Shown in pieces: positions 7,709 through 15,795 of a DNA stretch of 64,000 bases. Origin of the DNA: an uncultured Collinsella sp. (GTDB lineage Bacteria > Actinomycetota > Coriobacteriia > Coriobacteriales > Coriobacteriaceae); assembly GCA_958408685.1 (NCBI GenBank), contig CATYLC010000005.1:1-64000 (forward strand), read 5' to 3'. The notes beneath the pieces are model-generated. The model did no database searches. It was given only the letters and a program-made list of their open reading frames with translations, and was not told the origin of the DNA. How positions within the stretch are numbered: the stretch's first letter is position 1; every line of letters begins with the position of its first letter. The translations under genes were made by a program, and so were the position numbers.

Positions 7709-8157
7709 TACTCATCAACATCCAAAAAGTCATTCGTGGCGCCGACAAACTCCTGCATGTTTCTGACGATGCGGCCATCGTTTTCAATGCGGATTTCAAA
7801 GCTCTTCCAGGGGAATTTCATGATGTGGTATAAGGTCACCATCACATCCTGCTCTTTGCCGATCTTGAGTAGCCAGCGGGCACAGTTGTCTCCGCAGGTG
7901 GATGCGTTGAACACCATATTTGGGAGATTGCGCACCAGCAGCAGCGTCTTAACGCCGCCGGACAGTTCGAGTGGGGTGATCGAGCCCAGCTGTTTGCTTA
8001 CGATGTTGTGGGGACCGATGAGCTCTGATCCGTCCACGCTTTTAATAATCTGTGCGGCCATAGGGTCTTCGAACCATGAGTCCAAGTATGAGTTCCTAAA
8101 ATAGGTTTCGGTATCGTAGATGGAACCGGGGTAATCCCCCAGATGGATGCTTAACAT
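7708..8157 (-). CDS. DUF4869 domain protein
   Basis: 149 aa from ATG 8157, which has CTGGAG just upstream; a longer frame to 8247 runs through the promoter and upstream terminator and is rejected. The protein shows the pattern I associate with DUF4869: an N-terminal IHLGDYPGSIYDTETYF, then GSITPLELSGGVKTL (58-72) and FNASTCGDNCARWLL (83-97) with two closely spaced cysteines. It is soluble, with an acidic end (DFLDVDE). It is the first gene of a two-gene unit with the P-loop ATPase. A TATAAT -10 box lies on the minus strand at 8189-8194. The domain has no established function known to me; the fixed pairing suggests sensor or substrate and ATPase partner, which is inference. Confidence 0.78.
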   Translation of the reverse strand: MLSIHLGDYPGSIYDTETYFRNSYLDSWFEDPMAAQIIKSVDGSELIGPHNIVSKQLGSITPLELSGGVKTLLLVRNLPNMVFNASTCGDNCARWLLKIGKEQDVMVTLYHIMKFPWKSFEIRIENDGRIVRNMQEFVGATNDFLDVDE

Positions 8158-8188
8158 GCGCGTCTCCAGACGTTGTGTGACTGCAATG

Positions 8189-8194
8189 ATTATA
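8189..8194 (-). promoter_or_regulatory. -10 box of the DUF4869/ATPase operon
   Basis: A perfect TATAAT on the minus strand, 31 bases before the DUF4869 start. The region 17 bases further upstream is not a good -35 match and is part of the terminator stem of aroQ, so promoter and terminator nearly overlap. Confidence 0.55.
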
Positions 8195-8206
8195 TGCCAG
8201 TAATAA

Positions 8207-8242
8207 AGTGCCGCCAGTAGCGAGGTTGCTGCTGGCGGCACT
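8207..8242 (-). terminator. terminator of aroQ
   Basis: An 11-bp perfect inverted repeat (AGTGCCGCCAG at 8207-8217, CTGGCGGCACT at 8232-8242), followed on the minus strand by TTATTA. It lies 46 bases after the aroQ stop and closes the aro cluster. Confidence 0.65.
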
Positions 8243-8287
8243 GGCATTATTAGCGTGTGAATCGCGTTGATGGATTTGCTCGCGAGG

Positions 8288-8725
8288 CTACTTTTCGAGA
8301 CGTTCCCTCAGCAGCTCCAGCGCGTGGGCGTAGCCCTGTAGGCCCTCGCCGGTGATGGTGGCGAAGCAGGCTAGGCGTGCATAGCTCACCTGGCGGAAGT
8401 CCTCGCGCGTCTCTACGGCGCTGATATGGACCTCCACAGCCGGGATGGCGACGGCCTTGAGTGCGTCGAGGATCGCGACGCTCGTGTGCGTGTAGGCCGC
8501 CGGGTTGATGACGATGCCGTCGACCTTGCCGTAGGCCTCCTGGATTTTGTCGACGATGCTGCCCTCGTGGTTGGACTGGAAAACCTCGACCTCATCGAAG
8601 CCCTGTGCGGCGCCAGCTTCCTGGCAGATCTGCACTAAGCGGTCGTAGTTGTCGCTGCCATAGATGCCCGGCTCGCGAATGCCGAGCATGTTGAGGTTGG
8701 GGCCGTTGATGACGAGTGCTTTCAT
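8288..8725 (-). CDS. aroQ: 3-dehydroquinate dehydratase, type II
   Basis: 145 aa, the normal length for the type II (dodecameric) enzyme. The start at ATG 8725 has AAAGGAAG before it and gives the standard MKALVINGPNLNMLG beginning. Visible family motifs are GPNLNMLGIREPGIYG with the catalytic Tyr, FQSNHEGSIVDKIQ, the NPAAYTHTSVAI loop and VEVHISAVETRE. It converts 3-dehydroquinate to 3-dehydroshikimate. It is the last gene of the aromatic cluster and is separated from aroE-aroK by a strong inverted repeat, so it may be expressed partly by read-through. Confidence 0.95.
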   Translation of the reverse strand: MKALVINGPNLNMLGIREPGIYGSDNYDRLVQICQEAGAAQGFDEVEVFQSNHEGSIVDKIQEAYGKVDGIVINPAAYTHTSVAILDALKAVAIPAVEVHISAVETREDFRQVSYARLACFATITGEGLQGYAHALELLRERLEK

Positions 8726-8746
8726 GGTTGCTTCCTTTGCGGTTGC

Positions 8747-8787
8747 AAAACCACCACAAAGGCGCCGGTCCCCTTTGTGGTGGTTTT
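8747..8787. terminator. perfect 16-bp inverted repeat between aroE-aroK and aroQ
   Basis: AAAACCACCACAAAGG (8747-8762) and its exact complement (8772-8787) with a 9-nt loop. It ends in TTTT on both strands, starts 2 bases past the aroE-aroK stop, and should terminate or weaken transcription into aroQ. Confidence 0.8.
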
Positions 8788-8789
8788 GG

Positions 8790-10040
8790 TTAGAGAGCGG
8801 GTGGGAGGGTGTCGAGGAGGGCATGGGCGGTGTTGGCGGCGCAGTCGCGTGAGTCGATGATGTAGTCGGCCCAGGCGCGGTAGCGCGGCATACGCTGCTC
8901 GGCCAGCTTGTCGATGCCGTCGCGCGCGGTGATGGGGCGGCCCTTGTGGGCGAGCTCGTCGAGCTTGCGGTTGAGCATCACGATCTGGCTGTTTTGGTGC
9001 AGCAGAGGGTAGTTCTCGTCGCGCGTGACCACGCCGCCGCCGGTGGAGAGCACCAAGCCGCTGCGCTTAGAGATGTCGGCCAGCGCTGCCGTCTCCTGCT
9101 CGCGGAAGGCCGCCTCGCCGCGCTTGACGATAAAGTCGGCGCAGGGCATGCCCAGGCGCTCCTCAAGGGCGCGATCGAGGTCGATGTGCTCGCGGCCCGT
9201 GAGCTGAGCGATCTGCTCGCCCACGCGGGTCTTGCCCGAGCCCGGCATGCCAATCAGGGCGATGTTCTGCTCATGGCGCGACAGGCGCTCCGTTACGTCC
9301 AGGATGCGCTCGCGCGGGGTGGCTTGGTCGGTATAGCGCTCGACGGCCTGTGCCGCTTGGGCCACGAGCATCAGCAGGCCGCCGATACAGGGGATGCCGC
9401 GGCGCTCGGCCTCGAGCATCAGACCCGTGCGGGCGGGATTGTAGACAATGTCGATGACGCCCTCGAGCGCATCGAGTCCTTCGAGCTTGCAGGGAGCGTC
9501 GGGGCAGTGGGGGAACATGCCGGCGGGCGTGCAGTTGACGAGCAGGGCGGCGTCGGACTGCTGCGCGATGTTGCCGTAGTTGACCTCGCTCGTGCGGCCC
9601 ACGGGCACAACGATGGCGCCCAGGTCTCCCAGCACCATACTTGCCGTGGTGCCGGCGCCACCAGTGGCTCCGAGCACGAGAGCCTTCTTGCCGGCGACCT
9701 CAACCCCCAGCTCCTCGACAAGGCACTGAAAACCGAAATAGTCAGTATTATCGCCGCGCAGGCGGCCGTCGGGCAGGCGCGTGATGGTGTTGACGTTGCC
9801 CATGCGCTCGGCGAGCGGGCTCAGCTCGTCCAGGTATTCCATGACGGCGCGTTTGTAGGGGATGGTCACGTTGGTGCCTTCCCATTCGTTACCCGTCATA
9901 AAAGCCTCAAGATCCTCGGGCTCGCGCTCAAATCGCACGTACTCAAGCCCAGCGAGCTCTTTGTAGATGGTCGGGGTGTAGCTGTGGCCCAGCACACGGC
10001 CCAGCACGCCGTAGGGACGGGTTGCGGCGGTATCGGTCAT
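8790..10040 (-). CDS. aroE: bifunctional shikimate dehydrogenase / shikimate kinase (AroE-AroK fusion)
   Basis: 416 aa, a single frame joining two enzymes. Residues 1-255 are shikimate dehydrogenase: HSYTPTIY substrate loop, NVTIPYK with catalytic Lys63, NTD with Asp100, and the GATGGAG NADP-binding turn (124-130). Residues 256-416 are shikimate kinase: P-loop GMPGSGKT (264-271), DLDRALEERLG, the REQE segment and STGGGVV. The two steps are consecutive apart from order of substrate: dehydroshikimate to shikimate, then shikimate 3-phosphate. The start abuts the pheA stop and has GGAGGTG. Such fusions are known in some bacteria; here the dehydrogenase uses the variant HSYTP motif in place of the common SLSP. 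Confidence 0.94.
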   Translation of the reverse strand: MTDTAATRPYGVLGRVLGHSYTPTIYKELAGLEYVRFEREPEDLEAFMTGNEWEGTNVTIPYKRAVMEYLDELSPLAERMGNVNTITRLPDGRLRGDNTDYFGFQCLVEELGVEVAGKKALVLGATGGAGTTASMVLGDLGAIVVPVGRTSEVNYGNIAQQSDAALLVNCTPAGMFPHCPDAPCKLEGLDALEGVIDIVYNPARTGLMLEAERRGIPCIGGLLMLVAQAAQAVERYTDQATPRERILDVTERLSRHEQNIALIGMPGSGKTRVGEQIAQLTGREHIDLDRALEERLGMPCADFIVKRGEAAFREQETAALADISKRSGLVLSTGGGVVTRDENYPLLHQNSQIVMLNRKLDELAHKGRPITARDGIDKLAEQRMPRYRAWADYIIDSRDCAANTAHALLDTLPPAL

Positions 10041-11186
10041 CTAGAGCACCTCCGTGTAGCTGCCAAAGTAGGTGAAGCTCTCGCACACGTCGTCGATGGA
10101 ATCGAGCAGGTCATCGAGGGCCTTGCTGCCAAAGGGGCAGTCCAGATCAAAGTAGAACATAAACTCAAAGTCGCGGCCGGGGATGGGGCGGCTCTCGAGC
10201 TTGATCAGGTTGATGTTGAGTGCGTAGAAGCGCTCGAGCACGCGATAGAGGGCGCCCGGCTCGTTGGCCGTGGTGATCATGAGCGAGGTGCGATTAGCGC
10301 CGGGGTAGACGCGCGGCTCGCGGCTGATGACGACAAAGCGCGTGTAGTTGTTGTCCGAGTCCTGAATGTTGGGCTCCAACACCTCGAGGCCATACAGCGT
10401 GGCACAGCTGCGCGAGGCGATGGCGGCAACATCGGTGCGCTCGGAGCTGGCGACCATCTCGGCCGACATGGCGGTGTTGGGGTACTTGGTGGCGTGCAGG
10501 TCGTGGGACTCGATAAAGCCAGCACACTGGGCAATGGCTTGGCCGTGGCTGTAAACCTCGCGCACGTCGGCGAGCTTGGTGCCGGTCTTGACGAGCAAGT
10601 TGTGGTCGATCTTGAGGCGAAGCGAGCGCACGATGTGAAAGTCGAACTGGGCGAGCAGGTCGTAGACAGCGTTGACCGAGCCGGCGGTGGAGTTTTCGAT
10701 GGGCAGCACGCCAAACTCGCAAAAGCCGTCGCGCACAGCGCGCATAACGCCTTCGAAGGTCTCGAAAAACGCGATGTCGGGCACGTCGAAGAGTTTGCAC
10801 GCGGCGATCTGGCTGTAGGCGCCTTCGACGCCCTGGCAGGCGACGGTGGCCGTCTGGGGGAAGGGTGTGTCAAAGGCTGCGGCCGTGGCATGGGCCTTTT
10901 GCGACACCGTGATGCCCATGAGCTCGTTGATGTAGCGCTGCTGCTCGGCCTTGCTCATGCTCATGAGGAGACGGAACAGGGTGATGGTCTGCGCCTCGTA
11001 GCGCTCGGGCGCGCGGCTGGCGAGGTTGTTGAGCTTGGAGCGCTCGCGGGCGGGGTCGAAGACGGCCTTGCCCATCTCGATTTTTGACTTGGCTACCTCG
11101 GTGGCAATGTCCATTCGCTCGACAAAGCTGTTGAGGAGCGTGGTGTCGATGCCATCGATGGCCTGGCGGATGTCAGCAAGGTCCAT
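10041..11186 (-). CDS. pheA: bifunctional chorismate mutase / prephenate dehydratase (P-protein)
   Basis: 381 aa. ATG 11186 is chosen because AAAGGGG lies just upstream; a GTG five codons earlier would leave that site inside the gene. Residues 1-90 form an AroQ-type chorismate mutase (MDLADIRQAIDGIDTTLL, then KSKIEMGKAVFDPARE). The middle is the prephenate dehydratase domain with GVEGAYSQIAA, LPIENSTAGSV and the DNNYTRFVVI motif. The C-terminal ACT domain (TTANEPGALYRVL, then LESRPIPGRDFEFMFYFD) carries the ESRP element that binds Phe, so feedback inhibition is expected. It makes phenylpyruvate. The gene is cut off from aroC by a 34-bp perfect palindrome, unlike the tightly packed genes on either side. 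Confidence 0.95.
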   Translation of the reverse strand: MDLADIRQAIDGIDTTLLNSFVERMDIATEVAKSKIEMGKAVFDPARERSKLNNLASRAPERYEAQTITLFRLLMSMSKAEQQRYINELMGITVSQKAHATAAAFDTPFPQTATVACQGVEGAYSQIAACKLFDVPDIAFFETFEGVMRAVRDGFCEFGVLPIENSTAGSVNAVYDLLAQFDFHIVRSLRLKIDHNLLVKTGTKLADVREVYSHGQAIAQCAGFIESHDLHATKYPNTAMSAEMVASSERTDVAAIASRSCATLYGLEVLEPNIQDSDNNYTRFVVISREPRVYPGANRTSLMITTANEPGALYRVLERFYALNINLIKLESRPIPGRDFEFMFYFDLDCPFGSKALDDLLDSIDDVCESFTYFGSYTEVL

Positions 11187-11207
11187 AGGGACCCCTTTCA
11201 CGTGTCG

Positions 11208-11283
11208 GTGATTTTTCTGGGACGGGGATTAAAAAATCATTAGGTACACAATGATTTTTTAATCCCCGTCCCAGAAAAATCAC
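11208..11283. repeat. perfect 34-bp inverted repeat with 8-nt loop
   Basis: Positions 11208-11241 and 11250-11283 are exact reverse complements; each arm carries GGGACGGGGATT next to AAAAAATCATT. The repeat sits in the 136-bp gap between aroC and pheA, 22 bases before the pheA start. No T-run follows the stem on the minus strand, so it is not a classical terminator. The RNA would form a very stable hairpin just before the pheA ribosome site. It may be a REP-like or MITE-like palindromic unit, or an attenuating structure. Confidence 0.9.
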
Positions 11284-11322
11284 TGGGTGGGCGTGGGGGC
11301 CGGAGTTGGCCCCCAGAGATTT

Positions 11323-12420
11323 TTAGAGCTGGGCGGCGTCCTCGAGGAGGGCGTCCCAGATGGCGAGCGCCGCGGCTGCTTCGGCTACGGGGACGGCTCG
11401 GGGGACGATGCAGGGATCGTGACGACCGTGGACCGAGAGCTCGGCATTTTCCATGGCGTCCATGTCTACGGTCTGCTGCTCGCGGCCAATAGAGGGCGTC
11501 GGCTTTACGGCCATGCGCCACATGACGGGCGCGCCGGTCGAAATACCGCCCAGGATGCCGCCGGCGTTATTGGACTCGACCTCGATCTCGCCGGTCTCGG
11601 CGTCGATGCGATACGGGTCGTTGTTCTCGCTGCCGCGCATGGCGGCCACGGCAAAGCCCATGCCAAACTCCACGCCCTTTACGGCGGGAATGCCAAACGC
11701 GATTTGCGCGATGCGGTTCTCGATGCCGTCGAACATGGGGTCGCCGATGCCCGCGGGAAGCCCGTAAATACCGCACTCCACGATGCCGCCGATGCTGTCG
11801 AGTTCGTCGCGCGCGGCCAGGATCTCCTCGCGCATACGGCCGGCTGCGGCGGCGTCAATGCAGGGCAGGTCGTTCGTAAGGATCGCCTTGCGGTCGGCCT
11901 CACGATAGACCATATCGTCCATCGGCAGGTCGGAGATGCCGCCGATCTGCGCGACGTGCGCCATGACCTGAATGCCGCGGGCCTCGAGTGCCTGCAGGGC
12001 GATGCCGCCGGCGATGCATAAGGGGGCCGTTAGGCGGCCGGAGAAATGCCCGCCGCCGGCGACATCGTGCATGTTGTGGTACTTCACACGCGCCGGGTAA
12101 TCGGCATGTCCTGGACGGGGCTTGCGGCGCAACTCGGAGTAATCCTTGGAGCGCGTGTTGGTGTTCTCGATAATCGCGGCGATGGGCGCGCCGGTGGTAT
12201 GTCCATCGACAACACCGGCGATGATGTGAGCGGCGTCGGCCTCGCGGCGTTTGGTCGCGGTCTCGTCGCGACCGGGGGCGCGACGGTCGAGGAAGGCCTG
12301 CAGCTTCTCCTGGTCCACGGCGATGCCCGCCGGGATGCCATCGAGCGAGCAGCCGATAGCGGGGGAGTGCGATTGGCCGAAGATGCTTAAGTGCAAGACG
12401 TTGCCAAAGGTCGAGGACAT
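11323..12420 (-). CDS. aroC: chorismate synthase
   Basis: 365 aa with family signatures in order: GQSHSPAIGCSLDG (14-27), the RRAPGRDETATKR arginine cluster, ENTNTRSKDY, RPGHADYPARVKY and HNMHDVAGGGHFSGRLTAP, then GYNNAGGILGGIST-like SNNAGGILGGISTGAPV near 275-290. It makes chorismate from EPSP and needs reduced FMN. The start lies one base after the aroA stop, with GAGGAGGAA as ribosome site inside the aroA end. It is the last gene before the long palindrome. Confidence 0.96.
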   Translation of the reverse strand: MSSTFGNVLHLSIFGQSHSPAIGCSLDGIPAGIAVDQEKLQAFLDRRAPGRDETATKRREADAAHIIAGVVDGHTTGAPIAAIIENTNTRSKDYSELRRKPRPGHADYPARVKYHNMHDVAGGGHFSGRLTAPLCIAGGIALQALEARGIQVMAHVAQIGGISDLPMDDMVYREADRKAILTNDLPCIDAAAAGRMREEILAARDELDSIGGIVECGIYGLPAGIGDPMFDGIENRIAQIAFGIPAVKGVEFGMGFAVAAMRGSENNDPYRIDAETGEIEVESNNAGGILGGISTGAPVMWRMAVKPTPSIGREQQTVDMDAMENAELSVHGRHDPCIVPRAVPVAEAAAALAIWDALLEDAAQL

Positions 12421-12421
12421 G

Positions 12422-13741
12422 CTATTCCTCCTCGAGTGTGACCTTGCCGCCCAGCAGACGGTAGTGGTCGAAGAAATCGGGATAGGACTTGTTGACGGCC
12501 TCGGCGCCGTGGATCACGACCTCGCCGGTGGCACGGCTCGCGGCGATGGCGGCCATCATGGCGATGCGATGGTCGTTGTGCGAATCGACCTCGCCGCCGG
12601 TAAAGGCATCGACACCCTTGATGATGAGGTCGTCGCCGGCAATACGCACCTGCGCGCCCAGCGCGGTGAGCTCGCGGGTGGTGGTGACCAGGCGGTCGGA
12701 TTCCTTGATGCGCAGACGGGCGCAATCGCGGATAAAGGTGCGGCCCTGTGCCAGCGAGGCCACGGCCGAGATAACAGGCACCAGGTCGGGAATGTCGTGG
12801 GCACTCATCTCAAAGCCGGCAAGTTTGTCGGATTGCACGGTGGCGGCGTTGGTGGAGCGCACGATGCGGGCGCCAAAGCGCGAAAGCGCGGCAAGCACGT
12901 TGCGGTCGCCCTGTGCGGAGCTCAGCGACACGCCCTCGACGGTGATGGGGTCGGTGCCGATGGCGCCGGCGCACAGCCAAAAGGCGGCGTTGGACCAGTC
13001 GCCCTCGACGGCTACGCTGCCGGGCGTGCGGTACGAGCCGCTGTTTACGCGGAAGTTCGTGACCTCGGGCTGGCCGTCTTTGGACGGAATACGCTCGACG
13101 TTGACCTCGACGCCAAAGGCCTTCATGGCCTGGATCGTCAGGTTGATGTAGGGGCGGCTCTCGATGAGGCCGGTCACCTGCACGCAGGAGGGCTTGGCCA
13201 GCAGCGGGGCTGCCAGCAGCAGGCCCGAGATATACTGCGAGCTCACGTTGCCCGGCAGCACAAAGGTGCCCGGGCGCATGCGGCCGCTTGTCTTGAGCGG
13301 AAAACCGCCCAGACCCTGCAGGTCGCAGCCGGCGGCGATAATCTCGTCCGAGAGCGGGGACAGCGGGCGGGCGCCTAAGCGTCCCTGACCCACAAAAGTT
13401 GCTTCTGCGCCCAGCGCGCAGGCGACGGGCAATATAAAGCGCAGCGTGGAGCCACTCTCGCCGCAGTCGAGCGTGCCGCCGGCTAGGGCCTTGAGCAGGC
13501 CAAATTCAATGCTCTTCATGGTGGGGTGGACCTGGAAGCCGTCCTCGACGGTCTCGATGCGAGCACCCAGGGCCGTAAGGCAACGCACCGTAGCCTCGAT
13601 GTCGGCGCAGGTGGTGTTACAGGTGACGTGCGTCTCGCCGTTGGCAAGCGCAGCGCAGATGATCAGGCGGTGTGCCATCGACTTGGACGCGATGGCGGGA
13701 ACGGTGCCCTTAAGCGGGGACGGGGTGATGCGGGCTAGCAT
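12422..13741 (-). CDS. aroA: 3-phosphoshikimate 1-carboxyvinyltransferase (EPSP synthase)
   Basis: 439 aa. Visible motifs: SKSMAHRLIICAAL (19-32) for shikimate-phosphate binding, LDCGESGSTLRFILPV in the first domain, and RDCARLRIKESDRL with NDHRIAMM near the C-terminus. It joins phosphoenolpyruvate to shikimate 3-phosphate. The first domain uses DCGESGSTLRF rather than the common D-GNAGTA-R, which places it among the variant class II-like EPSP synthases; that class assignment is inference. It overlaps aroB by 7 bases and is followed directly by aroC. Confidence 0.94.
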   Translation of the reverse strand: MLARITPSPLKGTVPAIASKSMAHRLIICAALANGETHVTCNTTCADIEATVRCLTALGARIETVEDGFQVHPTMKSIEFGLLKALAGGTLDCGESGSTLRFILPVACALGAEATFVGQGRLGARPLSPLSDEIIAAGCDLQGLGGFPLKTSGRMRPGTFVLPGNVSSQYISGLLLAAPLLAKPSCVQVTGLIESRPYINLTIQAMKAFGVEVNVERIPSKDGQPEVTNFRVNSGSYRTPGSVAVEGDWSNAAFWLCAGAIGTDPITVEGVSLSSAQGDRNVLAALSRFGARIVRSTNAATVQSDKLAGFEMSAHDIPDLVPVISAVASLAQGRTFIRDCARLRIKESDRLVTTTRELTALGAQVRIAGDDLIIKGVDAFTGGEVDSHNDHRIAMMAAIAASRATGEVVIHGAEAVNKSYPDFFDHYRLLGGKVTLEEE

Positions 13742-14841
13742 GCGGATGCGTCTCCCTTCTGGCCGAGGCCCTCGGCAATTAAATCATGGAAAGTGGAAAG
13801 CGGCGTGCGGTCGATGCTGCAGCGGCCAATGCCGTGCGGAATCACCAGGTCGATGGTGTCGCCCGCGCGTTTTTTGTCGTGCAGCGCCTCGGCAAAGACG
13901 GCATCGGCATCTAGGTCGCAGCGGGTCTTGAGGCCATGGCGGGCGCAGAGCTCCTCGATACGACCGGGCAGTGCAGCATCGCAGACGCCGTGTAGGGCCG
14001 CGGCGCGCGTGATGATGCCCATGCCGATCGACACGCAGTTGCCGTGTCCGAGCTCAAAGTGCTCGCAGGCCTCGACGGCGTGTCCGGCGCTGTGTCCAAA
14101 GTTAAGGAGCTTGCGCTGGTTGGTCTCGCGCTCGTCGGCAACGACCACGGCGCGCTTGATGTCGATATTGCGGGCGATGATGAGCGCTACGCGCGCCACA
14201 TCGCGGTTGAGCAGCTCCAGCGTGAGTGGTGTCTTCTCCAGCTCGGCAAAAAGCTCGGGGTCGGCGATCACGGCGTGCTTCACAACCTCGCCGCAGCCGT
14301 CGGCGAACTGCTCGGGCGTAAGGGTGGCCAGGCACCCCACGTCGGCGATAACCACATTCGGCTGCCAAAAGGCGCCGGCCAGGTTCTTGCCGGCAGCCAG
14401 GTCGATGGCGGTCTTGCCGCCCACCGACGAATCCACCATGGCGAGCAGGCTCGTCGGGATCTGCACAAACTTGCAGCCGCGCATGTAGGTGGCGGCCACA
14501 AAGCCCGCCACGTCGCCCACGACGCCGCCGCCGAGTGCCACGATCACGTCGGAGCGCGAAAGCTCGTGCTCGGCCACAAACTCCAAAATGGCAACATAGC
14601 TTTCGGCGCGCTTATGGGCCTCGCCGGCCTCGAAGGTGCAGATGCTCACCTCGTAGCCAGACGCCTCCAGGCTCTGCTTAACGGGCATCTGGTAGAGCGG
14701 GCCCACGTTGGTGTCCGTCACGATGACGGCCTTGGTGCCGCCGGCAGTGGCGCGCACGAGCGGTCCCGTTTGCTCCAGCAAAAACGTGCCAACATGCACC
14801 TGGTAGGGGCGTGCAGTGTCGATATCGATGGTAATCGCCAT
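13735..14841 (-). CDS. aroB: 3-dehydroquinate synthase
   Basis: 368 aa, usual length. Motifs: the NAD-binding ALGGGVVGDVAGFVAATYMRG, PTSLLAMVDSSVGGKTAID, the zinc ligands in EVVKHAVI and LLNFGHSAGHAVEA, and LGHGNCVSIGM. It converts DAHP to 3-dehydroquinate in the second step of the shikimate route. It starts 36 bases after tyrA and overlaps aroA by 7 bases, so it belongs to the same transcript. The upstream sequence AAAGGACC is its ribosome site. Confidence 0.96.
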   Translation of the reverse strand: MAITIDIDTARPYQVHVGTFLLEQTGPLVRATAGGTKAVIVTDTNVGPLYQMPVKQSLEASGYEVSICTFEAGEAHKRAESYVAILEFVAEHELSRSDVIVALGGGVVGDVAGFVAATYMRGCKFVQIPTSLLAMVDSSVGGKTAIDLAAGKNLAGAFWQPNVVIADVGCLATLTPEQFADGCGEVVKHAVIADPELFAELEKTPLTLELLNRDVARVALIIARNIDIKRAVVVADERETNQRKLLNFGHSAGHAVEACEHFELGHGNCVSIGMGIITRAAALHGVCDAALPGRIEELCARHGLKTRCDLDADAVFAEALHDKKRAGDTIDLVIPHGIGRCSIDRTPLSTFHDLIAEGLGQKGDASAC

Positions 14842-14877
14842 AAGCTATGGTCCTTTCGACCTGGCGTGATAGGTGGT

Positions 14878-15792
14878 CTAGTGGGAGGCCTCGTCGTCGA
14901 GTGCCCGCTTGATGCGGTCGCCCTCGGCAAGGAGATTCTCCAGATAACGCTGGTCGCGGTCCTTGAGCGCACGGCTGTAGGCGCCGAGCGAGTCGATCAG
15001 GTGGTCGATCTCGAAGGCAAGCGCGTCGGCGTCGTCGATCATGAGCTCGGACCACATTTGCGGGTTGAGGTGCGCCACGCGGGTGAGGTCGCGGTAGCTG
15101 CCGGCCGAAAAGCCGTGGTGGACCTGAGCGGTCGGGCTCTTAACATAGGCGTTGGATACCACGTGCGCAAGCTGGCTCGTGAAGGCGATGACGCGGTCGT
15201 GCTCGGCTGCGCTGGTCACGCTGAACTTGCCAAAGCCCAAGGGGCGCACCATCTCGCGTACCTGGCCCAAAAGCTCCAGCTTGAGTGCGTCGTTCACCGC
15301 GGGCGGCACGAGAACGAGTGGCGCGCCCTGGAACAGGTCGGCGCGGGAGTGTGCATAGCCCGAGTACTGCGTGCCCGCCATGGGGTGCGCGCCCACAAAG
15401 TAAAAGCCGTGCTCGCGGGCAAGCTCAAAGGCCCGCTCACACACAATGCCCTTGACGCCCACGGTGTCGATCACCACAGGGCCCATGATGGCCTCGGTGT
15501 CGGTGGCGCCGGCGAGTGCCTGTGCATGCGCCTCGAGCCACTCGATGCAGGCCTCGGGGTAGCAGGCCAGGACGATGATGTCGCATTCGCCGAGTGTCTT
15601 GTCGTTGAGCTCTCCGGCGACAGTGCCCATGCTGGCGGCCGTCATGACATCGTCATCGGGGTCCCAGGCCAGCACGCGGACGCCCGCCTGTGCATAGCCG
15701 CGGGCAAAGCTACCGCCGATGAGGCCAAGGCCGACGATGCCGGCGCACTTGGGGCCGCCCTGGTTAACGCGCGCGTTTCTCACCGTACCCAT
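14878..15792 (-). CDS. tyrA: prephenate dehydrogenase
   Basis: 304 aa. The NAD-binding glycine motif GIVGLGLIGGSFARGY lies at 18-33, followed by a helix-rich dimerisation domain with GAHPMAGTQYSGYAHS and the TSAAEHDRVIAFTSQLAHVV segment that carries catalytic and substrate-binding residues. It lacks an ACT domain, so feedback control by Tyr may be weak or use the active site. It makes 4-hydroxyphenylpyruvate for tyrosine. The start is three bases after the aroF stop, with a GGAG site inside the aroF end. Confidence 0.93.
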   Translation of the reverse strand: MGTVRNARVNQGGPKCAGIVGLGLIGGSFARGYAQAGVRVLAWDPDDDVMTAASMGTVAGELNDKTLGECDIIVLACYPEACIEWLEAHAQALAGATDTEAIMGPVVIDTVGVKGIVCERAFELAREHGFYFVGAHPMAGTQYSGYAHSRADLFQGAPLVLVPPAVNDALKLELLGQVREMVRPLGFGKFSVTSAAEHDRVIAFTSQLAHVVSNAYVKSPTAQVHHGFSAGSYRDLTRVAHLNPQMWSELMIDDADALAFEIDHLIDSLGAYSRALKDRDQRYLENLLAEGDRIKRALDDEASH

Positions 15793-15795
15793 GGG

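Noticed and set aside
8946..11087. 713-codon open frame on the plus strand opposite aroE-aroK and pheA
   Set aside because: It is the antisense shadow of high-GC coding sequence; its composition is Ala/Gly/His/Val-rich without motifs, and the minus-strand genes are clear.
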